Below the pieces are notes generated by a model. That model had not been told where the DNA came from and made no database searches. It saw only the letters and a program-made list of their open reading frames with translations. The translations under genes and the position numbers were made by a program. Below are positions 46,301 through 53,070 of a DNA stretch of 64,000 nucleotides, piece by piece; positions within the stretch are counted from its first letter, which is position 1; every line of letters starts with the position of its first letter. This DNA is from Antedon mediterranea (lineage: Eukaryota > Echinodermata > Crinoidea > Comatulida > Antedonidae): positions 37,125,795 to 37,189,794 of the forward strand of contig NC_092670.1 in the NCBI RefSeq assembly GCF_964355755.1. The letters run 5' to 3'.

Positions 46301-46448
46301 TCATGCCTTAACTAAACGTGTTGATGATAATTTTATAGGCTACAACGTATGTTACCATTTAACATAACAGTTATAGTTAATATAGTATTTTTCTTTTATT
46401 CTTGTTTCAGAAATGAAGTCGGTTATACCGTACAAACTGTCGTGTTAG
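19396..46448 (+). CDS. A2M: Alpha-2-macroglobulin-like thioester protease inhibitor, complete
   Basis: Secreted proteinase trap: bait cleavage exposes the thioester, which captures attackers or nearby surfaces. Exons: 19396-19595, 20245-20431, 20737-20899, 21989-22044, 22494-22680, 23148-23232, 23585-23690, 25026-25152, 25420-25529, 25784-25963, 26278-26511, 26980-27130, 27745-27917, 29256-29405, 30247-30441, 30956-31019, 31457-31691, 32298-32532, 33380-33521, 38620-38744, 39528-39666, 40206-40382, 41566-41647, 42019-42178, 42403-42477, 42765-42939, 43378-43586, 43758-43979, 44220-44347, 44784-44958, 45659-45761, 46411-46448. All phases agree; 4788 nt, 1595 residues plus TAG (human A2M 1474). 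Signal peptide (MIRSYLAIVLVCFIIQCSA), MG domains, bait ~704-850, YFPETLLW, thioester GCGEQ (Cys1102/Gln1105), HWERP, receptor-binding domain to the final Cys. The ATG was chosen for the signal peptide. The exon 15 donor (GTTGGT) is weak. No anaphylatoxin or C345C domain, so not C3. Confidence 0.96.
21470..21700 (+). mobile_element. Retroelement fragment with hammerhead-ribozyme-like core
   Basis: TATAGGTCCATGCTCCAAGT occurs twice (near 21492 and 21562). It is followed at 21613-21649 by CTGATGA, a GGGC/GCCC stem, GAAA and AGC-TCT-GCT closing before TA, which is the conserved core of a hammerhead. Such motifs are known from the terminal repeats of Penelope-like elements. Stem I does not pair well here, so this copy may be inactive. 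Confidence 0.45.
22717..22741. repeat. (GA)n microsatellite
   Basis: Short AG dinucleotide run just inside A2M intron 5. Confidence 0.9.
23755..23828. repeat. ACAG/ACCG tetranucleotide repeat
   Basis: (ACAGACAG)n grading into CCGACCGAC, preceded by GCATAGTGATACCGGACCGA. The same leader precedes the second array at 24418. Confidence 0.9.
24418..24495. repeat. ACAG/ACCG tetranucleotide repeat, second array
   Basis: It carries the same CGCATAGTGATACCGG leader as the array at 23755, then (CAGA)n and CCGACCGAC, then TAGTGAACTATAGAGTCGC. Together with the GCGC-rich spacer (23900-24340) this looks like one dispersed repeat family. A related fragment in inverse orientation lies near 11495-11550. 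Confidence 0.85.
24735..24885. mobile_element. MITE family B copy, diverged
   Basis: GCTCCTACTAGTGTCACAAC at the left and AAGTCCTAGTGGGAGCCAAG at the right. The interior has GTTGACCAATCACA, shared with the copy at 26048. Confidence 0.6.
25243..25342. mobile_element. MITE family B copy
   Basis: ATGGTTTCCACTGCCGACGC to GCAAGTGGGAACCACGCTT, with ACGCAACGCAA and TTGCGTTACG interior words, in A2M intron 8. Confidence 0.75.
26048..26187. mobile_element. MITE family B copy
   Basis: AAAGCTTGGTTCCCAC and its inverse GTGGGAACCAAGCTTT bound the element, with AACGCAACGCAAG inside. Confidence 0.85.
26583..26612. mobile_element. MITE family A single end
   Basis: AAAGTTCTGTCTACACTATC only; the rest of the element is absent. 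Confidence 0.6.
27148..27178. repeat. (GATACA)n hexanucleotide repeat
   Basis: Five units begin ~17 bp after the splice donor of A2M exon 12. Confidence 0.9.
27351..27501 (+). mobile_element. MITE family A copy
   Basis: Complete, with TTAAGCTCTGTCTACACTAT and the inverse right end. CGTAATTAATACATT occurs just before and again shortly after the element, possibly a duplicated flank. Confidence 0.9.
28003..29108. repeat. 1.1-kb polypyrimidine (CTTT/CCTT)n tract
   Basis: An almost pure C/T strand in A2M intron 13, arranged as higher-order units of about 28-60 bp around CTTTCATTCTTCCTT. Sense RNA of the A2M pre-mRNA would carry the pyrimidine strand. Confidence 0.97.
29644..29715 (-). tRNA. tRNA-like gene, apparent anticodon ATC
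   Basis: A 72-nt cloverleaf in A2M intron 14, antisense. 7-bp acceptor (GTCCCAG with TTGGGGC, including G-T pairs), D-arm GGTCTAATGGTTAGGGC (B-box-like GTTCGAGTC in the T-arm), 4-bp anticodon stem CTGC/GCAG around ATATCAA, T-stem CCGAG/CTCGG. GACTTTTTC follows directly, a pol III terminator. ATC would read the Asp codon GAU but Asp tRNAs normally use GTC, so this could be a tRNA pseudogene or SINE head. Confidence 0.6.
29905..29962. mobile_element. MITE family B fragment
   Basis: TTGTTGCGTTGCGTGG and ACTTGCGTTGCGTCCTAG only. Confidence 0.5.
30093..30215 (+). mobile_element. MITE family A copy, right end lost
   Basis: It starts AAAGCTCTGTCTACACTATC and breaks off after CACATAAAGTTTGACT. Confidence 0.8.
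30247..31691 (+). other. Bait region exons of the A2M-like protein (exons 15-17)
   Basis: Residues ~704-868. Exon 15 is Tyr-rich, then an acidic segment (PEDEDTDEPPP) and a Thr/Lys-rich stretch (TTRKGYTLTTSKYTTTK). Exon 17 holds YYWRRDYPYYYSPRGG, an Ala/Gly-rich run and GRGRVGAGAVEPEPP before the conserved YFPETLLW. This is more low-complexity than the human bait and offers several Arg/Lys sites. The boundary is set by the conserved flanks. Confidence 0.8.
31198..31308 (+). mobile_element. MITE family A copy, left end lost
   Basis: Two ATGGTAGTGA units, then the normal right half to GTTTGATAGTGTAGACAAGG. Confidence 0.75.
33741..33781 (-). pseudogene. tRNA-iMet fragment, copy 0 (5' half)
   Basis: Only the tRNA 5' half through the anticodon region remains, and the anticodon stem is altered (ATGTGCCCAGAACG). 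Confidence 0.85.
33863..33934 (-). tRNA. tRNA-iMet copy 1
   Basis: 72 nt. Two T-stem changes (ATTCGCGG on plus) give two mismatches, so it is probably decaying. Confidence 0.75.
34018..34089 (-). tRNA. tRNA-iMet copy 2
   Basis: 72 nt with three substitutions (CCTTGG, TTATGCGCC, GCTCCCG). Same variants as copy 16 at +2058, a block duplicate. Confidence 0.8.
34170..34241 (-). tRNA. tRNA-iMet copy 3
   Basis: 72 nt with TAACAGAGCTAGG and GACATCTG variants in the acceptor, T-stem and variable region. Partner of copy 17. Confidence 0.75.
34323..34383 (-). pseudogene. tRNA-iMet copy 4, internal deletion
   Basis: An 11-bp deletion removes most of the D-arm (ACGCTACTCTGCT); also substitutions in the T- and anticodon arms. 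Confidence 0.85.
34469..34540 (-). tRNA. tRNA-iMet copy 5
   Basis: Identical to the array consensus. Confidence 0.93.
34624..34695 (-). tRNA. tRNA-iMet copy 6
   Basis: One T-loop substitution (GGTCTCGAT on plus), which falls in the B box. Confidence 0.88.
34773..34844 (-). tRNA. tRNA-iMet copy 7
   Basis: Identical to the consensus. Block partner copy 18 (+1604). Confidence 0.93.
34918..34989 (-). tRNA. tRNA-iMet copy 8
   Basis: Identical to the consensus. Partner copy 19 (+1605). Confidence 0.93.
35068..35139 (-). tRNA. tRNA-iMet copy 9
   Basis: Two substitutions: T-stem (GCAAGG) and D-arm (GCATCCG). Shared with copy 20. Confidence 0.88.
35224..35274 (-). pseudogene. tRNA-iMet copy 10, 5' part deleted
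   Basis: The tRNA 5' third is missing; the sequence jumps from CAGCACG into spacer AGTTGAAA. The same break occurs in copy 21. Confidence 0.9.
35339..35410 (-). tRNA. tRNA-iMet copy 11
   Basis: One T-loop change (GGTTTTGAT). Shared with copy 22. Confidence 0.88.
35472..35543 (-). tRNA. tRNA-iMet copy 12
   Basis: The first tRNA base is T instead of A, losing the A1-T72 pair. Shared with copy 25. Confidence 0.85.
35617..35688 (-). tRNA. tRNA-iMet copy 13
   Basis: Substitutions GTTCCTC and GGATCTC plus GCATCCG. Shared with copy 26. Confidence 0.83.
35771..35842 (-). tRNA. tRNA-iMet copy 14
   Basis: Identical to the consensus. Partner copy 27 (+1876). Confidence 0.93.
35921..35992 (-). tRNA. 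tRNA-iMet copy 15
   Basis: Two T-stem changes (GCAAGATTTC). Positional partner of copy 1 (-2058) and copy 28 (+1876). Confidence 0.85.
36076..36147 (-). tRNA. tRNA-iMet copy 16
   Basis: Same three variants as copy 2. Confidence 0.8.
36228..36299 (-). tRNA. tRNA-iMet copy 17
   Basis: Like copy 3, but the D-arm has reverted to the consensus GCTTCCG; the right flank switches here to that of copy 6, marking a recombination join. Confidence 0.78.
36377..36448 (-). tRNA. tRNA-iMet copy 18
   Basis: One D-arm substitution (CCGCGGCGCC). Confidence 0.88.
36523..36594 (-). tRNA. tRNA-iMet copy 19
   Basis: Identical to the consensus. Confidence 0.93.
36673..36744 (-). tRNA. tRNA-iMet copy 20
   Basis: Variants GCAAGG and GCATCCG, as in copy 9. 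Confidence 0.88.
36829..36879 (-). pseudogene. tRNA-iMet copy 21, 5' part deleted
   Basis: Same breakpoint (CAGCACG to AGTTGAAA) as copy 10, 1605 bp away. Confidence 0.9.
36944..37015 (-). tRNA. tRNA-iMet copy 22
   Basis: T-loop variant GGTTTTGAT, as in copy 11. Confidence 0.88.
37077..37126 (-). pseudogene. tRNA-iMet copy 23, 5' part deleted
   Basis: Breaks after CCCAGCA into AGAGTTGAAA, close to but not the same as the copy 10/21 break. Confidence 0.88.
37192..37266 (-). tRNA. tRNA-iMet copy 24, 3-nt insertion
   Basis: 75 nt. A duplicated CTC/TCC (GGACCTCCTCTGGG) enlarges the variable region; function doubtful. Confidence 0.7.
37348..37419 (-). tRNA. tRNA-iMet copy 25
   Basis: Lacks the A1-T72 pair and has one change next to the anticodon (GGGATATGGG). 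Confidence 0.8.
37493..37564 (-). tRNA. tRNA-iMet copy 26
   Basis: Same variants as copy 13. Confidence 0.83.
37647..37718 (-). tRNA. tRNA-iMet copy 27
   Basis: Identical to the consensus. Confidence 0.93.
37797..37868 (-). tRNA. tRNA-iMet copy 28
   Basis: Identical to the consensus, although its block partner copy 15 has T-stem variants; possible gene conversion. Confidence 0.93.
37953..38024 (-). tRNA. tRNA-iMet copy 29
   Basis: Variants GCAAGATTTC and GCATCCG together. Confidence 0.83.
38107..38178 (-). tRNA. tRNA-iMet copy 30
   Basis: Identical to the consensus. Confidence 0.93.
38251..38322 (-). tRNA. tRNA-iMet copy 31
   Basis: One substitution at the junction of anticodon stem and D-arm (CAGCAGGCTT). 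Confidence 0.88.
38394..38476 (-). pseudogene. tRNA-iMet copy 32, rearranged array edge
   Basis: The acceptor 3' strand is lost, CGATCCTCGGATCT is duplicated and the D- and anticodon arms carry substitutions (GGGACCGGCACGATTCAG). Confidence 0.85.
39011..39170 (-). mobile_element. MITE family A copy
   Basis: Complete, inverted relative to most copies (CATGATGATGTCATATCAC). Confidence 0.88.
39299..39447 (+). mobile_element. MITE family A copy
   Basis: Complete, 130 bp from the previous copy and in opposite orientation, both in A2M intron 20. Confidence 0.88.
40206..40382 (+). other. Thioester exon of the A2M-like gene (exon 22)
   Basis: Encodes GDIMGPALNNLDRLI then LPTGCGEQNIVGMAPNVYVL. TGT at 40265-40267 is the thioester Cys1102, and Gln1105 follows three residues later. 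The motif is intact. Confidence 0.97.
40440..40590 (-). mobile_element. MITE family A copy
   Basis: Left end eroded (AAAGGTACACTATCAAC), right end AATAGTGTAAACAGAGCTTA. Confidence 0.8.
40687..40872. mobile_element. MITE family B copy
   Basis: AAAGCTTGGTTCCCACTAGC to GCTAGTGGGAACCATGCTTT; the first of three abutting copies. Confidence 0.88.
40871..41080 (+). mobile_element. MITE family B copy, left arm of palindrome
   Basis: It has an interior not found in shorter copies (ATGGCAGG, CACGCAGGCGGGGTCAAACA). It is followed at once by an inverted copy. Confidence 0.85.
41081..41280 (-). mobile_element. MITE family B copy, right arm of palindrome
   Basis: Inverse of the preceding copy (ATGCCCTTCAGATAATTGTG), giving a ~400-bp imperfect palindrome centred near 41081. 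Confidence 0.85.
41715..41940. mobile_element. MITE family C copy
   Basis: GCAATCTAACAACAGGACAC at the left and CAGCATCCTGTTATTAAATTGCC at the right (approximate inverses), with TGGCTGCGACAAAT and TTGTCGCAGTCACA inside. Confidence 0.7.
42482..42646 (-). mobile_element. MITE family A copy
   Basis: Complete, with two CACTACCATATTTG units; it starts five bases after the donor of A2M exon 25. Confidence 0.9.
43010..43110. mobile_element. MITE family C half copy
   Basis: GGCAATCTAACAAAAGGATG, CTCCGGAGATC and GGCTGCGACACGATCAG; only one half is present. Confidence 0.6.
43132..43288 (+). mobile_element. MITE family A copy
   Basis: Complete, with TAAAGCTCTGTCTACACTAT and GATAGTGTAGACAGAGCTTT ends. 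Confidence 0.9.
44068..44176 (-). mobile_element. MITE family A copy, shortened
   Basis: Internal deletions; the ends AAAGCTCTGTCT and GATAGTGTAGACGGAGCATT remain. Confidence 0.75.
44993..45113 (+). mobile_element. MITE family A copy, right end disrupted
   Basis: Two perfect AAATATGGTAGTGATATG units. The right half breaks at CACATCACTCGATAG, and a GACAGGGCTTTAC remnant lies near 45182. Confidence 0.8.
45195..45402. mobile_element. MITE family C copy
   Basis: AAAGGCAATGTACCAACAGA to GTGTCCTGTTGTTAGATTGC, with GGCTGCGACACGATCAG and TTGTCGCAGCCATG inside. Confidence 0.7.
45815..46035. repeat. ~17-bp minisatellite
   Basis: Degenerate CACCACTCATCAAACGC units in the last A2M intron. Confidence 0.85.
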
Positions 46449-47092
46449 AAGAATCTGGCATGAGATAAATACAGTACAGAAAGAAAACCCTCGAAATGAA
46501 TAACTACAACACGTTCACTAACGTTATTCCATCGGCCTACAGCATTCTACTACAGTATTAACTTGTTGTTTATACGTTATATTATTGAATAATTCGTGAT
46601 GTTTGAAGATATTATTGTCCCCCAAAAAATTATCATTTTAATGTCACATAATAGTTATTCACTTTGACCAAAAACTGGATCGCCAAAAAAAATATTTACC
46701 TAAAAAATGTAATTTAAAGCAAAAAATACTAGTCTGTCAGACAATGGTTTTAGTTAAAATTAAATGTTTATTTTGTCTTTTTATAATTGAAATAATTATT
46801 GTTTTGGGTATTTTTTTTTTACAGAACTGAATAACTTTATTAAAACTGCAAAATGATCTGATTTTATTAATCTTCATTTTTCATGTTTTGAGGGGACAAT
46901 ATATCTTTAAATATTGAATCTTATAACGATGGCGTGTATTCATTGTTGAATATTAATGTTGATAGTAGACATTTTGACCCGTTTATATTGCACAGTCGCT
47001 TCATGTCAGTAAGGGTTATTTCGTTTTTTATATGTAAGTTTATTGAGTATTTTTACACAACTCGTCACAATGAACGTTTGTTTTGCAATAAA
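46449..47092 (+). promoter_or_regulatory. A2M 3' UTR region and polyadenylation signal
   Basis: AATAAA at 47087-47092 (TTTTGCAATAAATG) follows the stop by ~640 bp and is the best candidate; TTTGTTTTG precedes it. Confidence 0.5.
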
Positions 47093-49235
47093 TGTAATTT
47101 TGAATGTATGTCCAGGTTTATTTTGATTTGATGCATTTATTTGATTTTATTAGGAAAATCATTATAAAAAAATACTTACAAAGTTAGTACATTACCTGAC
47201 ATTACAAATAAATACATTTATAAAATATTTTCCAGGCCGGATAGCCCAAAAAGCTTATTAGCTTATTTCCGCTGGGATCCTTTAGCCTATTTCCGTTTGG
47301 GATCGTTTTTGTCAAATTATCTGTAACGTTTATTTTTCATAAACACTTTATAGGTCCATGGTATAATAAAAACGATATTTATTAGGAAAACAGCTGCACA
47401 CATTTTAATAACAGTGCATCCTTAACAATACATAGGCCTATATTACAATACAACATTTTAAAATACTAGAGGGTGAGCTCGCTTCGCTCGCTCCCCCTCT
47501 AGGAAGTGTAGACGATGGTTCTCGGAATGATAATGTTCTCCTTATACATTTTCTGTCGGTTACCATTATTGAAAATGCTTGACATTCGTAAAACTGAACT
47601 ACTTTGTTTCACAGTGTTTTAGATGATTAATAACATTTTAAAGTATAGTTTTTATTGTTTGGTAGGGCCCTTTGGGGAGGCGGAGGTCATTTGAGGGAGG
47701 TGCTTATTCGAGGGATATATGTTAAATTTTTTAGTTCTAATATAATATGGTAACATTTATAATCAAATGAAATCCTCTCATAGATATGAAAAGTGGTAAA
47801 AAAGAATAACAAATGCTTGGTAAATTGCAGATAACAGTGCGGTGAATTCTACTACAAATAGTATAATTGTGTTATTATAAATATGTGGATGGACGTTTAT
47901 TAGATAGTTGGGTTGTGGGGGGGGGTTATTATTCAAAGTGATGTTTTATTGGAGAGGCGTTTATTCAAATGAATACCATCCTAATAATTATTAATACATT
48001 ATTTAATTTAATCATCTTTTGAAACTAACTGCCGTGACAGAGTGGGCCCAAGAAAGAAGACATTACGGCTTGCAACATGGGCAGACATCTCGGTCCTAAC
48101 GGGACACAGGAAGATAGCCTACAGTTATTCCTGCAAGCTTACTCAATAAAACTCAGCTATCGGGATTTCACTCGAAAAATGTCTTATCAAATCTCCCTAT
48201 GTAATTTTATAATACTATTCCCCACAATATATTCTGATTCTTTATGGCGTATATTTAATTTGATCTTTATTAATTTGCAGTATAATTCCTATTATTTAAC
48301 TACTGTACCTTCACACACGTGTGGTATGTTTTAAAATAAACAAAAAACTGAAATGGTTATGATTAATGGCCAATTTTTTTTTCGTCTTCCAAAGGGACAC
48401 TGTATTGATTGATGGAAAGTGCCTGTTTCCAGTCACCTTTAGGGTCAAATCTATTATTTTAACTGCTCCCTTGTGTATAAATGAAAGAAAATATTTGAAA
48501 CTAAGGTGAACTTATCTTAAACCCGGAAATTACTTTGACCGGGAAGAATTGAAATTGAGAGGAAAATCCAATGTTGAAATCATAAATGTTGTTAAAAAAC
48601 TCTTTAAAATATCTTCCTAAGATATAAATATGGAACAATAGCGTCGGCGTGCACACTAATGTTATCAAATCTACGTTTCGCGGTACATCTCGGATAGATA
48701 AGGTAGGTATCCAAGGCGGAGATTTGTAGAGAAGTTTTTGCATTGTGCTCGCCTATGTCAGAATTAACCATAATTTATATATAGATGAACAAAATGCATA
48801 ATTTCAGCCAAATAACGACGTAAGTTATCTAGCGCCATCACACGACTCGCAGACGGTCAAACGTCATAGGGATCATCTCCTGCATTTTACTCTACCAGGG
48901 TGGATTTTATCTACGATATTATTGTAGGAATCCTTGATATAATATAATACTCATTTCTAAACATTTAACCATTAATTACGCGGATATAACAAAAAAGGGT
49001 TTGAAATATTGATTAACCAATCATGGAGGTATCTCCATGAACCAATAATGCCTATTATGTTACTAATCACATAAAGGAATCGTTATGCATTTATTAAATA
49101 TTAAATAAGTTATTAAAATACGAATATTACGTGTAAATGCACGGGATTTTACTTTTAAATGTCATGTTATGAATTCATTTTTTATTTTATTTATTTTTTA
49201 TAATTTAATCAAAAGTCCTCACGTTGTCGGCCTAC
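47093..49235. other. Non-coding interval
   Basis: No supported exon. A hairpin-prone string (GAGGGTGAGCTCGCTTCGCT and following) lies at 47468-47503. Short ORFs lack splice or composition support. Confidence 0.55.
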
Positions 49236-49463
49236 CTGGTAAATTTTCAAGGTCACAGATAACACCCTGGGGTCGTCAAGTAATCGTCGCGTTTGACGTT
49301 CGTCGCTTGATGACGTCATTATGCGCTTGTATCTCATGATGTCTGTGTACATAGACTCGTATCGATCGAACTCCGTCAAGGTCGCTGCAGTGCTGTAGTT
49401 GGGATTGCGTATCCCCCGGAGGCTGAAGTCAATAGTGGCAGTAGAAAATTTCTCGTTTGACAT
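49236..49463 (-). CDS. Candidate first coding exon of an unrecognised gene
   Basis: ATG at 49463 opens 76 codons (MSNEKFSTATIDFSLRG...) ending VTLKIYQ exactly at CAG|GTAGGC. GC content and codon variety exceed the AT-rich surroundings. Rich in Arg, Ser, Thr and Tyr, with no signal peptide and no domain I recognise. The rest of the gene would lie to the left, but I found no convincing second exon before the A2M 3' end, so it could be an isolated fragment. Confidence 0.4.
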
Positions 49464-50944
49464 TGATTTCAACCAAAATTGTTGATGAATTTACGCAAAT
49501 AAACAGCTGCAAAGACATTTTGCAGATTAGGGTGGAAAATGGATACGCTTTGATTTAACAATATTTAATTATATCAACGTCACTGTAATAATTATATTTG
49601 TTAGCTATGTATAGGCCTATGTTCTATATTCCCCACCCCCACCCCACCTCATTACCAGACGTAAGCGAAACGTAATTGAATACATCACGACGCAATACCG
49701 TTGGTATTAAGGCGTTATTATGTACGTAAGCGCACTGTCAAAAATATTATGTTGAACGCATACAAATTGTTTGTCGAAATTACACAAATATTTTTTTCAA
49801 GTGGGATCGGCTCTATCAAACAGCAGATTTGATCAAATTTATCTTTGAATTGACAAGTTTGAGACGTATTTTGATATATTGTCAAGAGATATAATTTTGC
49901 GAATCATAATCCTCTGGGGACAGGAACGATACCGGCTGTCGAAAAGAATAGAAATGTTATTACTGACAGCAGGGGGGAAAGCTCCATTTATTGTCAAAAG
50001 TAAATTGACTTTAGGCCTATAGGGAGCTTTGCGATATGACCTACGACCAAGAATTGTATAAATTACGGTATCATGCATTCGTATTTTGTCGAAATCGTCG
50101 CCGTGTCACTCTCTAAATTGATCCCGAATTTTACGCGATGTCGACGAGTATCTTTAGTGCACCTGTATGTTGAGACGGGAACTTTATAAATAAATATAGT
50201 GTAGCCTACCCTCACTTTTCCATCATGTATTCATTTTGTCCATTTGGTCTTGGTCATGCATCACTTACCATACATAGTTATCAATGTGTAAATCGTGGGT
50301 TTAAAAATATACCGTATAATACCCGCAAGAACATTATGACGGGTCTCGTAACATGAAATCAGTAAAACTGTTAAAATCATGTTGATGACAATGCCATGAT
50401 TTCTACACCTATTGATATCAAATATGCTCATCTATTTTAATAATTTAAATATACTGTATTAATAATAATATATGACTTATGCCATTGTACCATGAAAAAC
50501 GATAACAGGGTGTATTATAACGATATACCGGTCCTGTTTATGTATTAATTAATTGTCTATGGCTTGTTGTCTAATTATTTATGTTTATAGCAATGAGACA
50601 TTAAACTGTAATTAATAAATGTTCACTTTAGGCTATATATACTGTGACATTCAACTTGGTGTAGAGTACGGACTAAGTACAACGACCAACCTTGAATTAA
50701 AAATCATGTGACTTTTTCCAAGGTCAGTCCTCTCCTGCATGCTGAACGTAATGTTACTAATTTTGTTGAGGCCCGTTTTGTTAGAATAGAGCCTACTTGA
50801 ATTTAACATTAATCTAGTAAATTATGTCCATTCCATATGATACATGATTCAAATATCGGTTTTACCGTATAAATATCTTGAAATACATAATTTGAGAGTG
50901 ATGAGAGGAGTAGCCTCCCCCATATTTGTTGCAATAATGTTAGG
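49464..50944. other. Non-coding interval with locally raised CpG
   Basis: From about 49660 to 50170 CpG-containing words are more frequent (GACGTAAGCG, TTACGCGATGTCGACG). Possible promoter area for the minus-strand exon; no core motif identified. Confidence 0.4.
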
Positions 50945-51126
50945 TGCATTGTGGGAACATTTTCAATTTTTCGTGTGTGCAGCTAGCAGCAAAATGCAAG
51001 AGGAGCTAGCTAGCTGAGAGATCGCGAACTACTCTCCGTCAGCATTATAAACATGGCGACTGGTTTTAGGATTGAAAATACAGGATAATTGACGTTTTCT
51101 TCTCGGAAAACTACTTTTTCATCAGG
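50945..51126 (+). promoter_or_regulatory. Candidate promoter and 5'-UTR exon
   Basis: GCATTGTGGGAA at ~50946-50957 resembles a conserved promoter word. It is followed by GCTAGC-rich sequence, AACATGGCGACTGG (an 11-codon uORF from 51052) and a strong donor TCATCAG|GTAAGTTA at 51125/51126. CpG-rich sequence (GCGGCCGCGCCGTCC) follows in the presumed intron. No downstream coding exon was recognised, so the gene body would lie beyond the window. Confidence 0.45.
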
Positions 51127-51989
51127 TAAGTTAACAATGAAAAATTTAAATGATTATTTTCTAATGTTTATTATCAACCAAAGAGCCATAGGCCTATAAA
51201 ACAACTTAGTTTGAGTCTCTACTGTGTGCGACCCTTCTTTCAAGTGTGTGTTTGGTTTGTATTTTATGAGAGAGCTGTGTATTGTGTGCCCGCGGCCGCG
51301 CCGTCCCGTTCGTCGTGTAATTTTTTTTTTAGTTGTGAGCTAGCTAGCAGACGACGTTCGACTTGTAAATAAGCCTATCTGGGCCCAGGGCAGTAGTTTT
51401 AAAGCTACCTAGGCCACTGGCTAGCTTCATATTGTAGAGGGATTTGAAAATGGACTTTTTAATATAAAATTGATTTAAATAAATGCCCTTTTTTGGCCTA
51501 CTAATACTAAGTTAAGGGCTAGGCCTACTAGAGCTCTGCAATAGTGTAATACTGTAGAGGCTATGCCTGCCTAGTTAGTAGTTTAATAATATAGGCCTTG
51601 CTGGCTAGTAGTTAGCTTCTTGTAGAGGTAGGTGGGCTAAGCCTAGATTATGACCAGAGCTAGTTTTATCTTTCTATTTTTAGTTAGTATAAAAAAAAAT
51701 AGGGGCCTGGCCTAACTAGCTCTACTACTACTGGTTATACATTGTGCTACTGCACTTTTGCAATTACTACAAAAATGGGTTGTCACATTTTATGGATGTA
51801 CGGAATTGTAGATACTACGGAAATACATACAAACTACAAAAAATTACGATTTGTTGTAAATAAATGGAAAATAGTTCATTTATAATAATCATTTAAATTT
51901 AATCCAGAAAAAAACCCGATGCACATTGTTGAATTCTAGAAAGGTTTTGGAGTCAACATTATTTATTAGCTCTCATGTAAGCCAGTATG

Positions 51990-53060
51990 AAGTCTCATTG
52001 ATGGTCTTAGATAAGCAAGAGTGAGCTGCATTTAAGAAGTCATTGATGATCTTATGATAATATAATGAGTGAGCAAAGCTAAGAAGGTGCATTGAGGGAG
52101 ATAAGCAAAAGTGAGCAGAGACATCATAAGAAGTCGCATTGAGGGAAGATAAAAAAGAGCAAGTAAAATTCTAAAGTCTCATTTACTTAGTGAGGATAAG
52201 TAGGAGTGAGCCGAGTTTATGTCTCATTGACGGAATTAATACAAGAGTGAGGAAAGCTAAGAAGGTATATTGATGGACAATAAGCAAGAGGGACCAGGGC
52301 TAATAATAAGAAGTCTCATCAAATCAAGATGCAAGAGGGACCAGAGTAAAAAGTTTCATTAAGGGATGATGCAAGCAAGAGTGACCAGAGTAAGAAGTTT
52401 CATTAAGGGATGATGCAAGCAAGAGTGACCAGAGTAAGAAGTTTTATTAAGGGAAGATGCAAGCAATAGTGACCAGAGTAAGAAGTTTCATTAAGGGAAG
52501 ATGCAAGCAAGAGTGACCAGAGTAAAGAAGTTTCATTAAGGGAAGATGCAAGCAAGAGTGACCAGAGTAAAAAGTTTCATTATGGGATGATGCAAGCAAG
52601 AGTGACCAGAGTAAGAAGTTTTATTAAGGGAAGATGCAAGCAAGAGTGACCAGAGTAAGAAGTTTCATTAAGGGAAGATGCAAGCAAGAGTGACCAGAGT
52701 AAGAAGTTTTATTAAGGGAAGATGCAAGCAATAGTGACCAGAGTAAGAAGTTTCATTAAGGGAAGATGCAAGCAAGAGTGACCAGAGTAAAGAAGTTTCA
52801 TTAAGGGAAGATGCAAGCAAGAGTGACCAGAGTAAGAAGTTTCAGTAATGGAAGATGCAAGCAAGAGTGACCAGAGTAAGAAGTTTCATTATTAGGAAGA
52901 AGCAAGCAAGAGTGACCAGAGTAAGAAGTTTCATTAAGGGAAGATGCAAGCAAGCAAGAGTGACCAGAGTAAGAAGTTTCATTGAGGGAATATGCGAGAG
53001 TGAGCATAGTTTAAAACTCATTGAGTGAAGATGCAAGCAAAACTGAGCAGCGTTAATAGA
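51990..53060. repeat. ~45-bp minisatellite, roughly 20 units
   Basis: Units of GCAAGCAAGAGTGACCAGAG + TAAGAAGTTTCATTAAGGGAAGAT-type sequence. The core (52340-52990) is regular, while units at 51990-52340 and at the right edge are diverged. Confidence 0.92.
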
Positions 53061-53070
53061 AGTCTCATTA

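Noticed and set aside
19396-46448. Complement C3/C4/C5 identity
   Set aside because: No anaphylatoxin domain, no RxxR-type alpha/beta cleavage seen, no C345C domain; HWERP, YFPET and the receptor-binding end match A2M.
52801-53036. ORFs with LLTLVTLAC repeats
   Set aside because: Translations of the ~45-bp minisatellite.
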